Part shown: piece after piece, positions 15,063 to 26,450 of the stretch
Layout: each line of letters opens with the position of its first letter
How positions within the stretch are numbered: the stretch's first letter is position 1
Assembly (NCBI RefSeq): GCF_027912455.1
Contig: NZ_CP115446.1
Location: 1,573,501 to 1,637,500 of the forward strand
Origin: Aurantiacibacter sp. MUD61
GTDB taxonomy: Bacteria > Pseudomonadota > Alphaproteobacteria > Sphingomonadales > Sphingomonadaceae
Reading direction: 5' to 3'
Length of the DNA: 64,000 bases
The notes under the pieces: generated by a model
Told to the model about the DNA's origin: nothing
Databases searched by the model: none
What the model saw: only the letters and a program-made list of their open reading frames with translations
Translations under genes and position numbers: made by a program

Positions 15063-15962
15063 TTACTCAGCCGGAAGGACGGCAGACGGATCGTTGCATG
15101 GCAATTCGCGCGCATTGTGCGCCAGCGCCATGCCGACATAGGCGTTGCGGCTTTCAAACTGGTAGATCATGCCGATCGTCAGCGGGTCGGGATTTGATCG
15201 CACCCGGTAGCGCATGTCGCCATTCTCTTCGAAGCCGAGCACCTCGATCACATTGCCATAGACGTGGATGGTCACAGGCTCGCCCGCATAGAGCTCTCGA
15301 AGTGCGCAGGTGCCGATCACGTCGCCACCTGAGGAAATTTCGCTGATGCCGAACGTGAGGACGACCGGGTAGTCTTCGGGATCGACGCGATTGACATTGG
15401 CATGCCACCAGATGCGTGCTGGCCAGGTCGGAACATCCGCAGCTTCGACAGGCCGATAGGTGATCGCGGGGCGCAGCCGCTCCCGATCAACGAAAGTGCC
15501 ACCGTACCAATCGCCGTCTTGGTTGAGCAAAACCACATCGGTGTCGAGGCTCGGCGCTTCCAGCTTCACGCCCTGTTCGAACGCGCCGTCATTGTCGAAA
15601 TCGCGGAAGCACGTGCCGCCGGATGCAACCAGCCGATCATTGATGATGTGGCAAAATAGGCTGCGGCGATTGGAAGACCCGTAGAGCCGCGTTCCCTCTG
15701 TCAGTAGCGCATCGCGGGCCACCCCGATGTCGCGCTGCGTGCGCTCGTCCGGCACGGATGTGAGCTCCACCACCAGCTCGGGGCGGAGCGTCACATTCAA
15801 AATGGCATCGCCGCTATCGGCCACGCGCTCCTCATCGGCGGGCACCTGCTCGAACTCAGCAACGAAGAGCGTCGGCGTTTGCGACTGGGCGAGGCCGGGT
15901 GTTGCAAGTGCCAGCGAAAGTGCGGCGGCAGCCAATGAGCCGAGTGCCTTAATTACGACCAC
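15063..15962 (-). CDS. Exported protein of unknown function
   Basis: A 299-residue protein with a signal peptide (LGSLAAAALSLALATPGLAQ). The mature part has an FEQVPADEERVADSGDAI segment, several cysteines (LFCHII, GTCFRD, GTCALRE, ELPCND) and an Asp-rich motif FRDFDNDGAFEQG that resembles a calcium-binding loop. No known family is recognised. The GTG at 15962 lies five bases after the preceding stop codon and has GGGAGAATAAG upstream, so the two minus-strand genes are probably cotranscribed with clpX. An extension upstream to 16058 would run inside the phosphatase gene. Confidence 0.72.
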   Translation of the reverse strand: MVVIKALGSLAAAALSLALATPGLAQSQTPTLFVAEFEQVPADEERVADSGDAILNVTLRPELVVELTSVPDERTQRDIGVARDALLTEGTRLYGSSNRRSLFCHIINDRLVASGGTCFRDFDNDGAFEQGVKLEAPSLDTDVVLLNQDGDWYGGTFVDRERLRPAITYRPVEAADVPTWPARIWWHANVNRVDPEDYPVVLTFGISEISSGGDVIGTCALRELYAGEPVTIHVYGNVIEVLGFEENGDMRYRVRSNPDPLTIGMIYQFESRNAYVGMALAHNARELPCNDPSAVLPAE

Positions 15963-15966
15963 GACC

Positions 15967-16299
15967 TTATTCTCCCATTGGATAATGGCGCGGCAGCCAG
16001 CGCCGCATCTTGGCACGGAGCAATCGCACCAATGATTCCTCCATAAACTCGTAATCATCTGGAATGTCGAGACAAACCACGCGTGTCTTGCCCAGCCCGC
16101 TGCGGAATTTCTTCTGCAGTTTGTTGCGATGCGCGCGTTCCATCACGAAGATGTAGTCCGCCCATTCGACCAGCTCATCGCTCAACGGATTCTCAGCGTC
16201 GTTGTTGGTGCCCGCAGACATGGTCTCGAGCCCCGGCACATCGGCGAAGATCTGTTCAGCTGTCGGACTTCTCAGCCGATTTTGGCTGCAGACGAACAG
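15967..16299 (-). CDS. Low-molecular-weight protein-tyrosine-phosphatase-like protein, unusual start
   Basis: About 110 residues. The catalytic loop [10 protein letters not shown] fits C-x5-R-S of low-molecular-weight phosphatases, and [27 protein letters not shown] contains the second conserved region. Continuing the frame upstream gives E-R-F-L-F-V-C, the expected beginning, but a TAA stop comes two codons earlier and no ATG, GTG or TTG is present. CTG at 16299, preceded by GGTAAGAG, is the most plausible start; otherwise the first usable codon (ATG at 16239) would remove the active site. It follows the clpX stop by 17 bases, so coupling is likely. Either a rare start codon or a decayed start. 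Confidence 0.65.
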   Translation of the reverse strand: MFVCSQNRLRSPTAEQIFADVPGLETMSAGTNNDAENPLSDELVEWADYIFVMERAHRNKLQKKFRSGLGKTRVVCLDIPDDYEFMEESLVRLLRAKMRRWLPRHYPMGE

Positions 16300-16316
16300 G
16301 AACCGCTCTTACCGAC

Positions 16317-17585
<1,269 letters not shown>

Positions 17586-17644
17586 AATCCTTCAATCCTG
17601 TCCGCCCCGGCCGGGAATCGACGCGTGGCGGGACTCGACTGCCC

Positions 17645-17672
17645 ATCCTAGGGCACCGAGATTCAATATCAA
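17645..17672 (-). promoter_or_regulatory. Candidate sigma-70 promoter of clpX
   Basis: On the minus strand TTGATA (-35) and TAGGAT (-10) are separated by 16 bases. Transcription would start about 55 bases before the clpX ATG. The spacing and -35 match well, the -10 moderately. It is a reading by eye only. Confidence 0.35.
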
Positions 17673-17771
17673 TCATTGCGATACTTAACATCCCCGCCTT
17701 GCTCCAGACTGAAGAGGCAGGGTTGCCAAAATGCTACAATGTGGTTTCCCCGGTTACCGGGAGGTCGCGAT

Positions 17772-18467
17772 TTACTCGCTATCCTTGGTCGGCGCGCCGC
17801 CGGTGCCGGAGACATCGCCCGCTTCATCATCCTTCGGACGGTGAGCGAAAACAGCATCGACGAGGCCGAATTTCTTGGCTTCCTCGGCTTCGAGGAAGGT
17901 GTCGCGGTCCATCGCCTTCTCGATATCTTCGAGGCTCTGGCCGGTATATTCGACGTAAAGATCGTTCATCCGCTTGCGGATGCGCAGGATCTCGCGCGCC
18001 TGAATTTCGATGTCGGAGGCCATACCGCGCGCACCGCCGGAGGGCTGGTGCACCATGATGCGGGCATTCGGCAGCGCGACGCGCATGCCCGGCTCACCGG
18101 CTGCAAGCAGGAAAGAGCCCATGGATGCCGCCTGGCCAATGCAAACGGTGCGGACCTTCGGCTTGATGTACTGCATCGTGTCATGGATCGCCATGCCTGC
18201 AGTCACCACGCCGCCCGGCGAGTTGATGTACATCGAGATGTCGTTCGAGTTCTCGGACTCGAGAAACAGCAGCTGCGCCACGATCAGCGAGGCCATGTTG
18301 TCTTCGACCTGGCCGGTGACAAAGACGATGCGTTCGCGCAGCAGGCGGCTGAAAATATCGAAGCTACGCTCGCCCCGGCTGGTCGATTCCACGACGACGG
18401 GCACAAGCGCGCCGGTCAGCGGATCGGTGGTGAACTGGTCTTTATTGTCATTGAACAGGTCGAGCAT
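17772..18467 (-). CDS. clpP: ATP-dependent Clp protease proteolytic subunit ClpP
   Basis: A 231-residue serine peptidase forming the double-ring chamber that degrades proteins unfolded by ClpX or ClpA. The catalytic Ser lies in [14 protein letters not shown] near residue 115, the His in [11 protein letters not shown] near residue 139 and the Asp in [14 protein letters not shown] near residue 190. The C-terminal tail ([16 protein letters not shown]) is longer and more acidic than in E. coli. ATG at 18467 has AAGGA six bases upstream; the GTG immediately before it is less likely. The adjacent clpX and rpoH fit ClpP as a heat-shock gene. Confidence 0.97.
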   Translation of the reverse strand: MLDLFNDNKDQFTTDPLTGALVPVVVESTSRGERSFDIFSRLLRERIVFVTGQVEDNMASLIVAQLLFLESENSNDISMYINSPGGVVTAGMAIHDTMQYIKPKVRTVCIGQAASMGSFLLAAGEPGMRVALPNARIMVHQPSGGARGMASDIEIQAREILRIRKRMNDLYVEYTGQSLEDIEKAMDRDTFLEAEEAKKFGLVDAVFAHRPKDDEAGDVSGTGGAPTKDSE

Positions 18468-18573
18468 CACTATTCCTTGTCACTTTGATTGACCGCCTAT
18501 TTCGGTTGCGGTTCGCCAATGTGCAAGGGGGTTAACCCTGGTCTGTCGATAAAGCCTTCAAAAAGGGCGCGTA

Positions 18574-20316
18574 TCAGGCGGCGCGGACGTGTTGCAGAAA
18601 TTCCGCAACCTGCTGGCGCAGGCGTTCCGACTGCTTGATGAGGTGGCCCGAACTGTCGCGCAATTGCGAGGCTGTGCCGCCGGTCGATACCGCCAGTTCG
18701 CTCACTTCGCGGAAAGAACTGCTGACGATTTCGGTATTACGTGCCGCCATATCGATGCTGCGAGCAAGGTCCTGCCCGGCAACCGCCTGCTGGTCGACCG
18801 CAGAGGCGATCATGATCGATGCCGACTGCAGCTGCATGACTTCATTGGCGATTGTGGTGAGGGCAGAGGCGCTTTTGCCGGTCGAATCCTGCACCAGCTG
18901 GATCAGCGCTTCAGCTTCGGACGTAGCGCGCGAAGTCTGCGCGGCGAGTTCCTTTACCTCGGCAGCGACCACGGCAAAGCCGCGCCCCGCGTCAGAGCCA
19001 CGTGCAGCTTCGATCGAGGCGTTGAGGGCGAGCAGATTGGTGCGCTGGGCGATACCGGCGATCACTTCCACGATCTGGCCGATCTTGCTGGCGGAATCTG
19101 TCATGTCGCCGATGGTGGAATCAGCGTCGGTCGCAGCGCTGGCTGCGCGCTGGGCGCGGTCCGAACTGGTGGCGGCCTGCTTGCTGACCTCGGTGATCGA
19201 GAGCACGAATTCATCTGTAGCGGCTGCAGCGCCCGTCATGCCGGAGGAGACCTCCTGCAGATTGGTATCGGCGGTCACCACCCGGTCGGACGAATTCTCG
19301 ACATTCTTGGCAAGTTCGTCTGCCGCATTGTGTAATTGGGCAGAAGCAGCGGCGACTTCGCTCGCCACGTCGCCAATGGTTTTCTCGAATTTGTCGGCCA
19401 GCGACTGAACCAGGGCAATGCGTTCTTCACGTTCGCGCTCGCGTTCCTTTTCGCTCTCGAATTTCTCTTCCAGCTCACGGGTGGCATGTTCGGCGGCCTT
19501 GCCCTGAACTTCGCGAAGAACGGTTAATGCCTTGGCCAGTGTGCCAATTTCGTCGTCCCGTTCCTGTCCGGGGATCGACACGTCGGTGCGACCTTCGGCA
19601 ATGGCGTGGCTGGTTTCACTGATGGCGCTGATCGGATCGACGATTTGGCGTGCGACCAGGCGCTTTCCGACAAACACCAGGCCAACCGCGATGGCAGACA
19701 GCATAGCTAGCGAAACCAGCAACAGCTGGAGTTCTTCCATCCCATCACCGGCATAGCTTTCCACGCGTTCCGCTGCGCTTGCATTGAGGCTGTTGAGCGT
19801 CGCGATGGGCACGTCGATAGCGTCGTAGCGCGGGCCGAGGAAGGATTCCTGTTCGATGACGTCGGGCGATGCCGCACCCACTTCACTGATGACGCGCGAC
19901 ACATTGGCCAGCGCGGTATCGAGCTCTTGCGGATTGCTGACGAGGTCGCCGTCCACACGCGATGCGGCCGCCTGCAGTTCCACGTTCAGGTCGCGTGCGT
20001 TCTGGGCGTGATCGATGGCTTCCTGGAGAATAAGCGGGTCCCGTCCACGCGCGCGATACGCTCCCATGTCATCCTTGGCGTTGGAGACCTCGCGCGACAT
20101 TTCCGATGACAGGAACGCAATCTGCGTCAGATCGGCAAGCGTGTGGGTCCGCTTGTCGATGTGATAAGTGCCCAGGAGGGCTGCTGCCGCGAGGACAAGC
20201 ACCAGCACGGCGAACAGGTTGAAAACATTGCCAACCTGCTGAACCAGCGAACCGCGGCGGAGCCAAAGGCCTATCCGGCTGGCGATCCCGCTTGATCCGT
20301 CTTGAGCTACACCCAC
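18574..20316 (-). CDS. Methyl-accepting chemotaxis protein
   Basis: A 580-residue chemoreceptor. Membrane helices lie near residues 33-52 and 197-217; between them is a roughly 150-residue helical periplasmic sensor that I cannot assign to a ligand class. A HAMP domain follows ([25 protein letters not shown]), then a coiled coil rich in Glu/Arg and the signalling hairpin with [41 protein letters not shown]. No C-terminal CheB/CheR-binding pentapeptide (xWxxF) is seen. The GTG start at 20316 has GGAG seven bases upstream. No che genes are near, so its cluster of partners is elsewhere. Confidence 0.94.
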   Translation of the reverse strand: MGVAQDGSSGIASRIGLWLRRGSLVQQVGNVFNLFAVLVLVLAAAALLGTYHIDKRTHTLADLTQIAFLSSEMSREVSNAKDDMGAYRARGRDPLILQEAIDHAQNARDLNVELQAAASRVDGDLVSNPQELDTALANVSRVISEVGAASPDVIEQESFLGPRYDAIDVPIATLNSLNASAAERVESYAGDGMEELQLLLVSLAMLSAIAVGLVFVGKRLVARQIVDPISAISETSHAIAEGRTDVSIPGQERDDEIGTLAKALTVLREVQGKAAEHATRELEEKFESEKEREREREERIALVQSLADKFEKTIGDVASEVAAASAQLHNAADELAKNVENSSDRVVTADTNLQEVSSGMTGAAAATDEFVLSITEVSKQAATSSDRAQRAASAATDADSTIGDMTDSASKIGQIVEVIAGIAQRTNLLALNASIEAARGSDAGRGFAVVAAEVKELAAQTSRATSEAEALIQLVQDSTGKSASALTTIANEVMQLQSASIMIASAVDQQAVAGQDLARSIDMAARNTEIVSSSFREVSELAVSTGGTASQLRDSSGHLIKQSERLRQQVAEFLQHVRAA

Positions 20317-20541
20317 ACCAAATCTCCAAGTGTCAAAACGGGTTCAATCGGACCCGGAAAATAGAAGTTCGGTGGATCGACTAGGGCAATCACGGTTAAA
20401 TTAGCGTTAGCAAACAACGCTTCATCGCAAGGCAATGCGTTGGTCGGTCGATTAATGTCGCTGGTCGATGAGGACACCAAATCTGCTTCAGCCGAGTTCA
20501 AAGAGCCCACGATTACAACTGTGGTTGATGGGAGGAATGGT

Positions 20542-22632
20542 GTGAAGCGGCTTTTGTCAGGTGTGGCCCTGCTCGGGATTTTGACTGGCGCGCAAACTGC
20601 GTGGGCGCAGGAAGTGAGCGACGAGGCGGAACTGGAGCCTGCACCCGATCCGATCGAAGCTGCAGATGGGGCGCGCGTCTACACTCCTGTCGATTTTGAA
20701 CGCTTTGCACCGCGCAACGCGCTCGACATGTTAAGCCAGGTCCCCGGCTTCACCTTGCGCGGAGAGGACGGGCAGCGCGGCTTCGGGCAAGCCAGCGCCA
20801 ATGTCCTGATCAATGGCGAGCGGATCACCAACAAGTCAGACGGCGTCTTCACCCAGCTGCAACGCATCGCGACCGACCGGGTGGTCCGCATCGAAATCGT
20901 CGAAGGCGCGAGCCTAGGCATTGCAGGACTTTCCGGACAGGTGGCCAATGTCATCACCCGGCCCAGCGATATCTCGGGCCGCTTCAGCTACCGCGCGAGT
21001 GCACGTCCCCGCTATGCAGAGCCAAGCTTTATCGGCGGCGAGATTTCGCTCAGCGGCTCGGGCGACACGCTGGACTGGACGGTGGCGCTGGGCAATGGCG
21101 TCGGTCGCGGCGCAGCGGGCGGCGGCGAATCCTTCATCTTCGATCCCGATGGAAATGTTCTGGAAACACGCGATGTGCGCCAGCAATTCGTCGGCGATTT
21201 TCCGCGCCTGTCCGGCAATGTCACATGGCGCGCAGGCGGCAATACGGTGGTGAATGCCAACGCCGTTTACGGCCGCACCTATCGCAGTTTCCGCGACGAC
21301 CAGTTTCGCGATCTGAGCAATGGCGTCGATCGTACGCGCAATTTCATCAATGTGGGGCGCGGCTACAATTACCAGTTCGGTGCGGACGTAGAGTTTGATC
21401 TGCTGGGAGGGCGGATGAAACTCATCGCGCTCGAACAATTCGCGGAAAGTCGCAACACGTCCGATAGCGTGCTCGTTTTCGTCGATGACACACCGGACGA
21501 GGGAAGCCGCTTTGCCTCGGTCAGCGACAGTGGTGAGCGGATCGGCCGGGCGGAATACAGCTGGTCCATGCTGGGCGGTGACTGGCAATGGGATGTGGAA
21601 GCCGCGTTCAATCGCCTCGACAGCACAGCGCATCTTTTCGAGCTCGACGGAAACGGTGAATTCGTCGAGATCGACTTTCCCAATGGCAGCGGCGGCGTGA
21701 CCGAGGATCGCTACGAAAGCATTCTGACACACAGCCGGTCATTGGCTGACAATCTCTCACTGCAGATCGGTGCGGGCGGCGAATATTCGACCATTTCGCA
21801 AACCGGCGACATGGGCCTGACACGCAGCTTCTTCCGTCCGAAAGGCTCGGTCAATCTGGCGTGGCAGGTCGAGGAAGGCTTCGACATTTCGCTCGAACTG
21901 GCGCGGCGCGTCGGACAGCTGAGCTTCGGCGATTTTCTCGCCAGTGTCTCGCTCAACCAGGACCAGCAGAATGCCGGCAATGTAGAGCTCGTCCCGCAGC
22001 AAAGCTGGGAACTGGAACTCCAGGCAGCCAAGAGCCTGGGTGAATGGGGCAGCACCGAGATTGAATTCTATGTGCGCGAGATCGAGGATTTCATCGAGTT
22101 CATCCCGGTCGAGGGCGGTCTTGAGACGCGCGGCAATATCGATAGCGCCAGCGTTTGGGGCATTCGGTGGAACAGCACGTTCCAGCTTGAACCGATCGGC
22201 TTCACCGGCGCGCAGCTGGACCTGACGATTGATCTGGATCGGACCAGCCTGATCGATCCTCTCACGGGGAAAGAACGCCGCTGGAGCGGCAATCAGAATC
22301 ACGAGTTGGACGCGACGCTGCGGCACGATATTCCGGGATCGGATTTCGCCTGGGGGGTGGGGTTCGAATACAATCACACGCTGCCGCAATATCGGCTGGG
22401 CGAAGAAGCGCTCAATTACGAAGGGCCTGTCTATACATTCGCCTTCGTCGAGCACAAAGACGTGTTCGGAATGACCGCCAGCCTGACGGTGTTCAACCTG
22501 ACCGATGGGCGCGGACGGCAGGATCGCTACGTCTACGACGGGTACCGCGATCGTTCCCCACTGCTGTTCCGCGAAACGCAGGATTTGAGCGTACAGCCGA
22601 TTTTCAATTTCCGTCTCAGCGGGGAATTTTAG
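20542..22632 (+). CDS. TonB-dependent receptor-like outer-membrane protein, copy 1
   Basis: A 696-residue protein with a signal peptide (LLSGVALLGILTGAQTAWAQ). A compact plug follows: FERFAPRNALDMLSQVPGF, then GFGQASANVLINGERI and VVRIEIVEGASL, the usual plug strands. The beta barrel has many aromatic girdle strands and ends in NFRLSGEF, a C-terminal Phe sorting signal. Receptors of this type import bulky substrates with energy from TonB-ExbBD; the ligand is unknown. GTG at 20542 with GGGAGGAAT upstream gives the signal peptide; upstream in-frame codons are not needed. A paralogue lies 3.7 kb downstream and a secreted amidase lies between. Confidence 0.88.
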   Translation: MKRLLSGVALLGILTGAQTAWAQEVSDEAELEPAPDPIEAADGARVYTPVDFERFAPRNALDMLSQVPGFTLRGEDGQRGFGQASANVLINGERITNKSDGVFTQLQRIATDRVVRIEIVEGASLGIAGLSGQVANVITRPSDISGRFSYRASARPRYAEPSFIGGEISLSGSGDTLDWTVALGNGVGRGAAGGGESFIFDPDGNVLETRDVRQQFVGDFPRLSGNVTWRAGGNTVVNANAVYGRTYRSFRDDQFRDLSNGVDRTRNFINVGRGYNYQFGADVEFDLLGGRMKLIALEQFAESRNTSDSVLVFVDDTPDEGSRFASVSDSGERIGRAEYSWSMLGGDWQWDVEAAFNRLDSTAHLFELDGNGEFVEIDFPNGSGGVTEDRYESILTHSRSLADNLSLQIGAGGEYSTISQTGDMGLTRSFFRPKGSVNLAWQVEEGFDISLELARRVGQLSFGDFLASVSLNQDQQNAGNVELVPQQSWELELQAAKSLGEWGSTEIEFYVREIEDFIEFIPVEGGLETRGNIDSASVWGIRWNSTFQLEPIGFTGAQLDLTIDLDRTSLIDPLTGKERRWSGNQNHELDATLRHDIPGSDFAWGVGFEYNHTLPQYRLGEEALNYEGPVYTFAFVEHKDVFGMTASLTVFNLTDGRGRQDRYVYDGYRDRSPLLFRETQDLSVQPIFNFRLSGEF

Positions 22633-22672
22633 GGGTATTGCGAAAGCGAGCGCTGCGGCGCACAAGGCGGGC

Positions 22673-24217
22673 ATGAGACATGCTTTTTTGTTGTTGACCG
22701 CCGTCGGCGTTCTCGCCTCGGTTCCGGCTTCCTCCCAAGACGCCAGCACCATCGTGATGGAGGACGTACCAGAGAGTGCGGAAGTAATGCTGTCGCTCCC
22801 CGCGGATATCCAGGCGGGGGGGTTTGCCTTGCGGATCGAGCATTTTGACCGCCGCCTGAACTCTGTCATCGAGCATCTTGACCGAGAGCAGGCGCGGGGC
22901 ACGGCACACCTTGTCGATGGCGCAAGCATGCTCGCCGGCCGTACCGTTCTTGTTAAAGACAATATCGAAACGCGGGAATTCCCAACGACCGCGGGATCAT
23001 TGGCCCTTGCTGACAATGACACCGGGCGCGACGCGCCGCTGATTTCGCGCCTGCGCCAGAATGGCGGGGTGGTGCTTGGTAAGACAAACCTTTCCGAATG
23101 GGCGAACTTCCGTTCAACGGGATCGAGCAGCGGTTGGAGTGCCGTCGGTGGCATTACACGCAATCCGCATGCCGTGGATCGCAATTCCTGCGGATCGTCC
23201 TCGGGCAGCGGCGCGGCTGTTGCGGCGGGTCTGAGCTGGGGCGCGATCGGGACGGAGACCAACGGTTCGATCACTTGTCCTGCCAGCATCAATGGCGTGG
23301 TGGGGTTCAAGCCCACCGTCGGCCTCGTCAGCCAGACGCATATCGTGCCGATCAGCCACACGCAGGACACGGCCGGACCGATGACGCGCACTGTCTTTGA
23401 CGCGGCGTTGCTCCTCAGCGCCATTGCCGGGCCGGACTATGGCGAGATTGGCGAGGGCGATTTGCTGTTCGATTTTACTGCCGGGCTGGAAACCGCATCG
23501 CTGGACGGCGTGCGCATCGGCGTGATCCGCAATCGGTCGGGTGGCTTTGCTCCGCTGGAGGCAGCCTACAATCAGGCGCTCGCCGATATGGAGGCGCAGG
23601 GCGCGGTTCTTGTCGATATCGACTACGATGCGAACAACGAAATGGGCAGCGCAAGCTTCACCGTGCTGCTCTACGAATTCCGCGAAGGGATCGATGCTTA
23701 CCTGCAATCCTCCCCCGCCAATATCCCGGTGCGCAGCCTGGAAGAGCTCATCGCCTTTAACGAGGCCAATGCCGATGCAGAGATGCGCTGGTTCGATCAG
23801 GACCTGTTCCACATGGCGCTCGGCACCACCGACCGCGCCGAGTATGAAGAGGCCCGCGCCACCGCTTTGCGCCTCGCAGGGCCAGAAGGCCTCGACCGGA
23901 TGCTGGCGGAAAACGATGTCGCCTTTATCGTCGCACCGACCCGTGGCCCCGCTTGGGTGACGGACCTTGTGAATGGCGACAATTTTCGCGGCAGTGTCGG
24001 AGCTGGGTCGCTCGCCGCTATTGCCGGCTACCCGCATCTGACTGTGCCGATGGGCCATATCGAAGGGCTGCCGGTCGGTATCTCCTTCATGGGCGCGGCC
24101 TGGGATGATCACGCCATTCTTCAGGCGGGCTCCGCCTATGAACGTGCGCGCACTGCGGAGTTGGCCGTTCCGGATATGGAGCGCTGGGAACCAACCCCCT
24201 TGCCAAGCACTGACTGA
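22673..24217 (+). CDS. Secreted amidase-signature family hydrolase
   Basis: A 514-residue amidase with a signal peptide (LLLTAVGVLASVPASSQ). The Ser-cisSer-Lys triad is recognisable: Lys in TVLVKDNIETREFPTTAGS near residue 96, the glycine-serine loop GSSSGSGAAVAAG near residue 175 and Ser in GTETNGSITCPAS near residue 199. It would hydrolyse amides outside the cytoplasm; the substrate is not identifiable. The gene begins 40 bases after the first TonB receptor and ends 64 bases before the second, all on one strand, so the three may form one transcription unit for uptake and cleavage of an amide-containing compound (inference). Confidence 0.92.
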   Translation: MRHAFLLLTAVGVLASVPASSQDASTIVMEDVPESAEVMLSLPADIQAGGFALRIEHFDRRLNSVIEHLDREQARGTAHLVDGASMLAGRTVLVKDNIETREFPTTAGSLALADNDTGRDAPLISRLRQNGGVVLGKTNLSEWANFRSTGSSSGWSAVGGITRNPHAVDRNSCGSSSGSGAAVAAGLSWGAIGTETNGSITCPASINGVVGFKPTVGLVSQTHIVPISHTQDTAGPMTRTVFDAALLLSAIAGPDYGEIGEGDLLFDFTAGLETASLDGVRIGVIRNRSGGFAPLEAAYNQALADMEAQGAVLVDIDYDANNEMGSASFTVLLYEFREGIDAYLQSSPANIPVRSLEELIAFNEANADAEMRWFDQDLFHMALGTTDRAEYEEARATALRLAGPEGLDRMLAENDVAFIVAPTRGPAWVTDLVNGDNFRGSVGAGSLAAIAGYPHLTVPMGHIEGLPVGISFMGAAWDDHAILQAGSAYERARTAELAVPDMERWEPTPLPSTD

Positions 24218-24281
24218 CCAAGCCATGGCGCGCCTGCGCATGAAAGCGCGCGCTTGATTACTATCTGGGACTGGGATTTTC

Positions 24282-26375
24282 GTGACTTCACGTTTTGCGC
24301 ACTGCGGATTGCTGGCGCTTGCCTCGGCACTTGCCGGGCAGGCGGCACCCGCGTTTGCGCAGGACAGCGAAGAGGTTGCTGAGAATGTCCAGAGCGGCTC
24401 AGCTGGCGAAGTCCGTGAAACCTATACACCAGAAGATTTTGCTCGTTTCGCTCCGCGCAATGCGCTGGATATCATCGAGCAATTACCAGGCTTCAACGTG
24501 GATCGCGGCGGTGGTGGTGGGCGCGGCTTCGGTCAGGCGTCAGAAAACCTGCTTATCAATGGCGAGCGCATTTCCAGCAAATCGACCAGCACCTCCGATC
24601 AGCTCGCGCGCATCGCGGTCGATCAGGTGGTACGCATTGAAATCGTCGATGGCGCGACACTCGACATCCCCGGCCTCTCAGGTCGCGTCGCCAATATCAT
24701 TGTGCGGCAAGGCGGCGCTGCTGGCCAGTTCCGTTGGCGGCCCGAATGGAATTTCGGCAACGCCCCGGCGCAGTGGTTCGAAGGCGAGGTATCTCTGACA
24801 GGCCAGCTCGGCGGGGTCGAATACACGCTGGCCTTGGAAAATCGCGACTTCGCGCGCGGGAGGATTGGTCCATCTTTCATCACCCTTGCCGATGGCACTG
24901 TGGACGAGCGGCTCAATACGTCGACCAATCTGTTCAACCGGCCCAATCTCAACGCCTTCCTGTCGTTCGACGTCGCGCCGAAGGTGGCAGTCAATCTGAA
25001 CCTCAGCGGCGGCATCGAAATCTTCGATGCGGATGAGACGGAAGAGCGGGTCGCGAACACCACGCTCGAGCCTTTCCTGGAGACGTTCAACACCGACAGC
25101 GACGAATGGTATTACGAGCTTGGCGGCGACATCACCTTCGCGCTGTTCGGCGGCGAGATGAAACTCATCGCGCTCGAAAGCTACGATTATCGCGATCGCA
25201 CATCCAGCTCGCTGCTCGACACTGCCGGCCTGCCGCTCAGCGGTTCGCAATTCATCCGCGTCGCCGAAGAAGGCGAGCGAATCGGACGGGCCGAATATAG
25301 CTGGGGCCTTCTCGGTGCCGATTGGCAGCTGTCGGGCGAAGCCGCGTTTAACCGCCTCGATCAGGTGGGAGAACTCTTCGCCTATGATCCGGTGAACGCG
25401 GAATATGTCGAGGTCGATTTCGATGGTGGCGTGGGCGGCGTGCGGGAAGACCGCTACGAAGCCCTGCTGAGCGTCGGCTTTCCGATCACCGACAACCTCA
25501 CCGTCCAGCTGATCGGCGGCGGCGAATATTCGCAGCTGTCGCAGACAGGCGACAATGCGCGCACCCGCTCTTTCCAGCGGCCAAAGGGTTCACTGGCCAT
25601 CGCATGGACACCCACCGAAGGGCTCGACCTCAATCTTGAGATTGCCCGGCGCGTCGGCCAGCTCGACTTCGGCGATTTCCTCGCCAGCGTCGACCTCTCC
25701 GAAGAGCAGGAAAATGCGGGGAACGCCGAATTGCGCCCGCAGCAAAGCTGGGAAATCGAGCTGGAAGTCGCCAAGAACTTCGGCGACTGGGGCTCGGCGA
25801 CGCTCACCCTGTTCGACCAGGAAATCGAGGACCTGCTGATCATCGTGCCTGTTGCGGGCGGCGGTGAAGCACGCGGCAATCTGGAAAGCGCCCGCAGGCG
25901 CGGTGTTCGCTTCGTCGGCACATTGCAGCTCGCGCCTGTCGGACTTGAAGGCGGTCAGCTGGACGTCGATTTTCAGTGGGAAGATTCCGAACTGATCGAT
26001 CCCGTAACCAATATCGCGCGGCGATTTGACCGGTTCAACCCGTTGGAACTGCGGGTAAATTTCCGCCACGATGTCCCGCGGACCGATTGGGCATGGGGAT
26101 GGTCTTTCGAAGAAGCGGATCCTGCGCCCAGCTTTCGGGTCACACAGGAAATCCTCGAATATGGCCCGCTTCAGCAGGCTGCGGTATTCGTCGAATATAA
26201 GGACCTGTTCGGGATGACCGCCAATGTGCGGCTTGCCGACCTGCTCGACAATGAGGACTACCTGCGCCGCACCGTTTTCGACGGTCCCCGCAATACCGCA
26301 CCGATCCTGTTTACCGAAGAGCGCCGCCGCGATCTCGGCCAGCGTATTACCCTGACACTGACGGGCAGCTTTTAA
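24282..26375 (+). CDS. TonB-dependent receptor-like outer-membrane protein, copy 2
   Basis: A 697-residue protein, paralogous to the receptor at 20542-22632. Shared landmarks include RFAPRNALD followed by PGF, GFGQAS, LINGERI, GGEYS and SQTGD, RRVGQL followed by FGDFLASV, PQQSWE, and EIED. The signal peptide ends in AAPAFAQ. A GGGGG run sits in the plug region, replacing a shorter loop in copy 1. The chain ends in TLTGSF, again a barrel C-terminal Phe. Start GTG 24282 with CTGGGA upstream. Divergence between the copies suggests different ligands of one class. It is followed by a strong terminator. Confidence 0.88.
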   Translation: MTSRFAHCGLLALASALAGQAAPAFAQDSEEVAENVQSGSAGEVRETYTPEDFARFAPRNALDIIEQLPGFNVDRGGGGGRGFGQASENLLINGERISSKSTSTSDQLARIAVDQVVRIEIVDGATLDIPGLSGRVANIIVRQGGAAGQFRWRPEWNFGNAPAQWFEGEVSLTGQLGGVEYTLALENRDFARGRIGPSFITLADGTVDERLNTSTNLFNRPNLNAFLSFDVAPKVAVNLNLSGGIEIFDADETEERVANTTLEPFLETFNTDSDEWYYELGGDITFALFGGEMKLIALESYDYRDRTSSSLLDTAGLPLSGSQFIRVAEEGERIGRAEYSWGLLGADWQLSGEAAFNRLDQVGELFAYDPVNAEYVEVDFDGGVGGVREDRYEALLSVGFPITDNLTVQLIGGGEYSQLSQTGDNARTRSFQRPKGSLAIAWTPTEGLDLNLEIARRVGQLDFGDFLASVDLSEEQENAGNAELRPQQSWEIELEVAKNFGDWGSATLTLFDQEIEDLLIIVPVAGGGEARGNLESARRRGVRFVGTLQLAPVGLEGGQLDVDFQWEDSELIDPVTNIARRFDRFNPLELRVNFRHDVPRTDWAWGWSFEEADPAPSFRVTQEILEYGPLQQAAVFVEYKDLFGMTANVRLADLLDNEDYLRRTVFDGPRNTAPILFTEERRRDLGQRITLTLTGSF

Positions 26376-26394
26376 GCCGGCCACGCAGACAAAG

Positions 26395-26432
26395 AAAAAG
26401 CCCTCTCCAGCACAGGCCGGAGAGGGCTTTTT
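26395..26432. terminator. Bidirectional terminator between TonB receptor 2 and tig
   Basis: AAAAAGCCCTCTCC pairs perfectly with GGAGAGGGCTTTTT around a 10-base loop, giving an A/T run on each side. It lies between convergent genes and can serve both. Confidence 0.95.
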
Positions 26433-26450
26433 ACGTGGCGCTAAGAGCGC

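Noticed and set aside
18468..18573. Heat-shock (RpoH) promoter before clpP
   Set aside because: CCCTTGCAC is a possible -35 element on the minus strand, but no matching -10 at the right distance was convincing.
21757..23424. 555-residue open frame antisense to the TonB receptor and amidase
   Set aside because: It runs across two real genes on the other strand and shows no domain.
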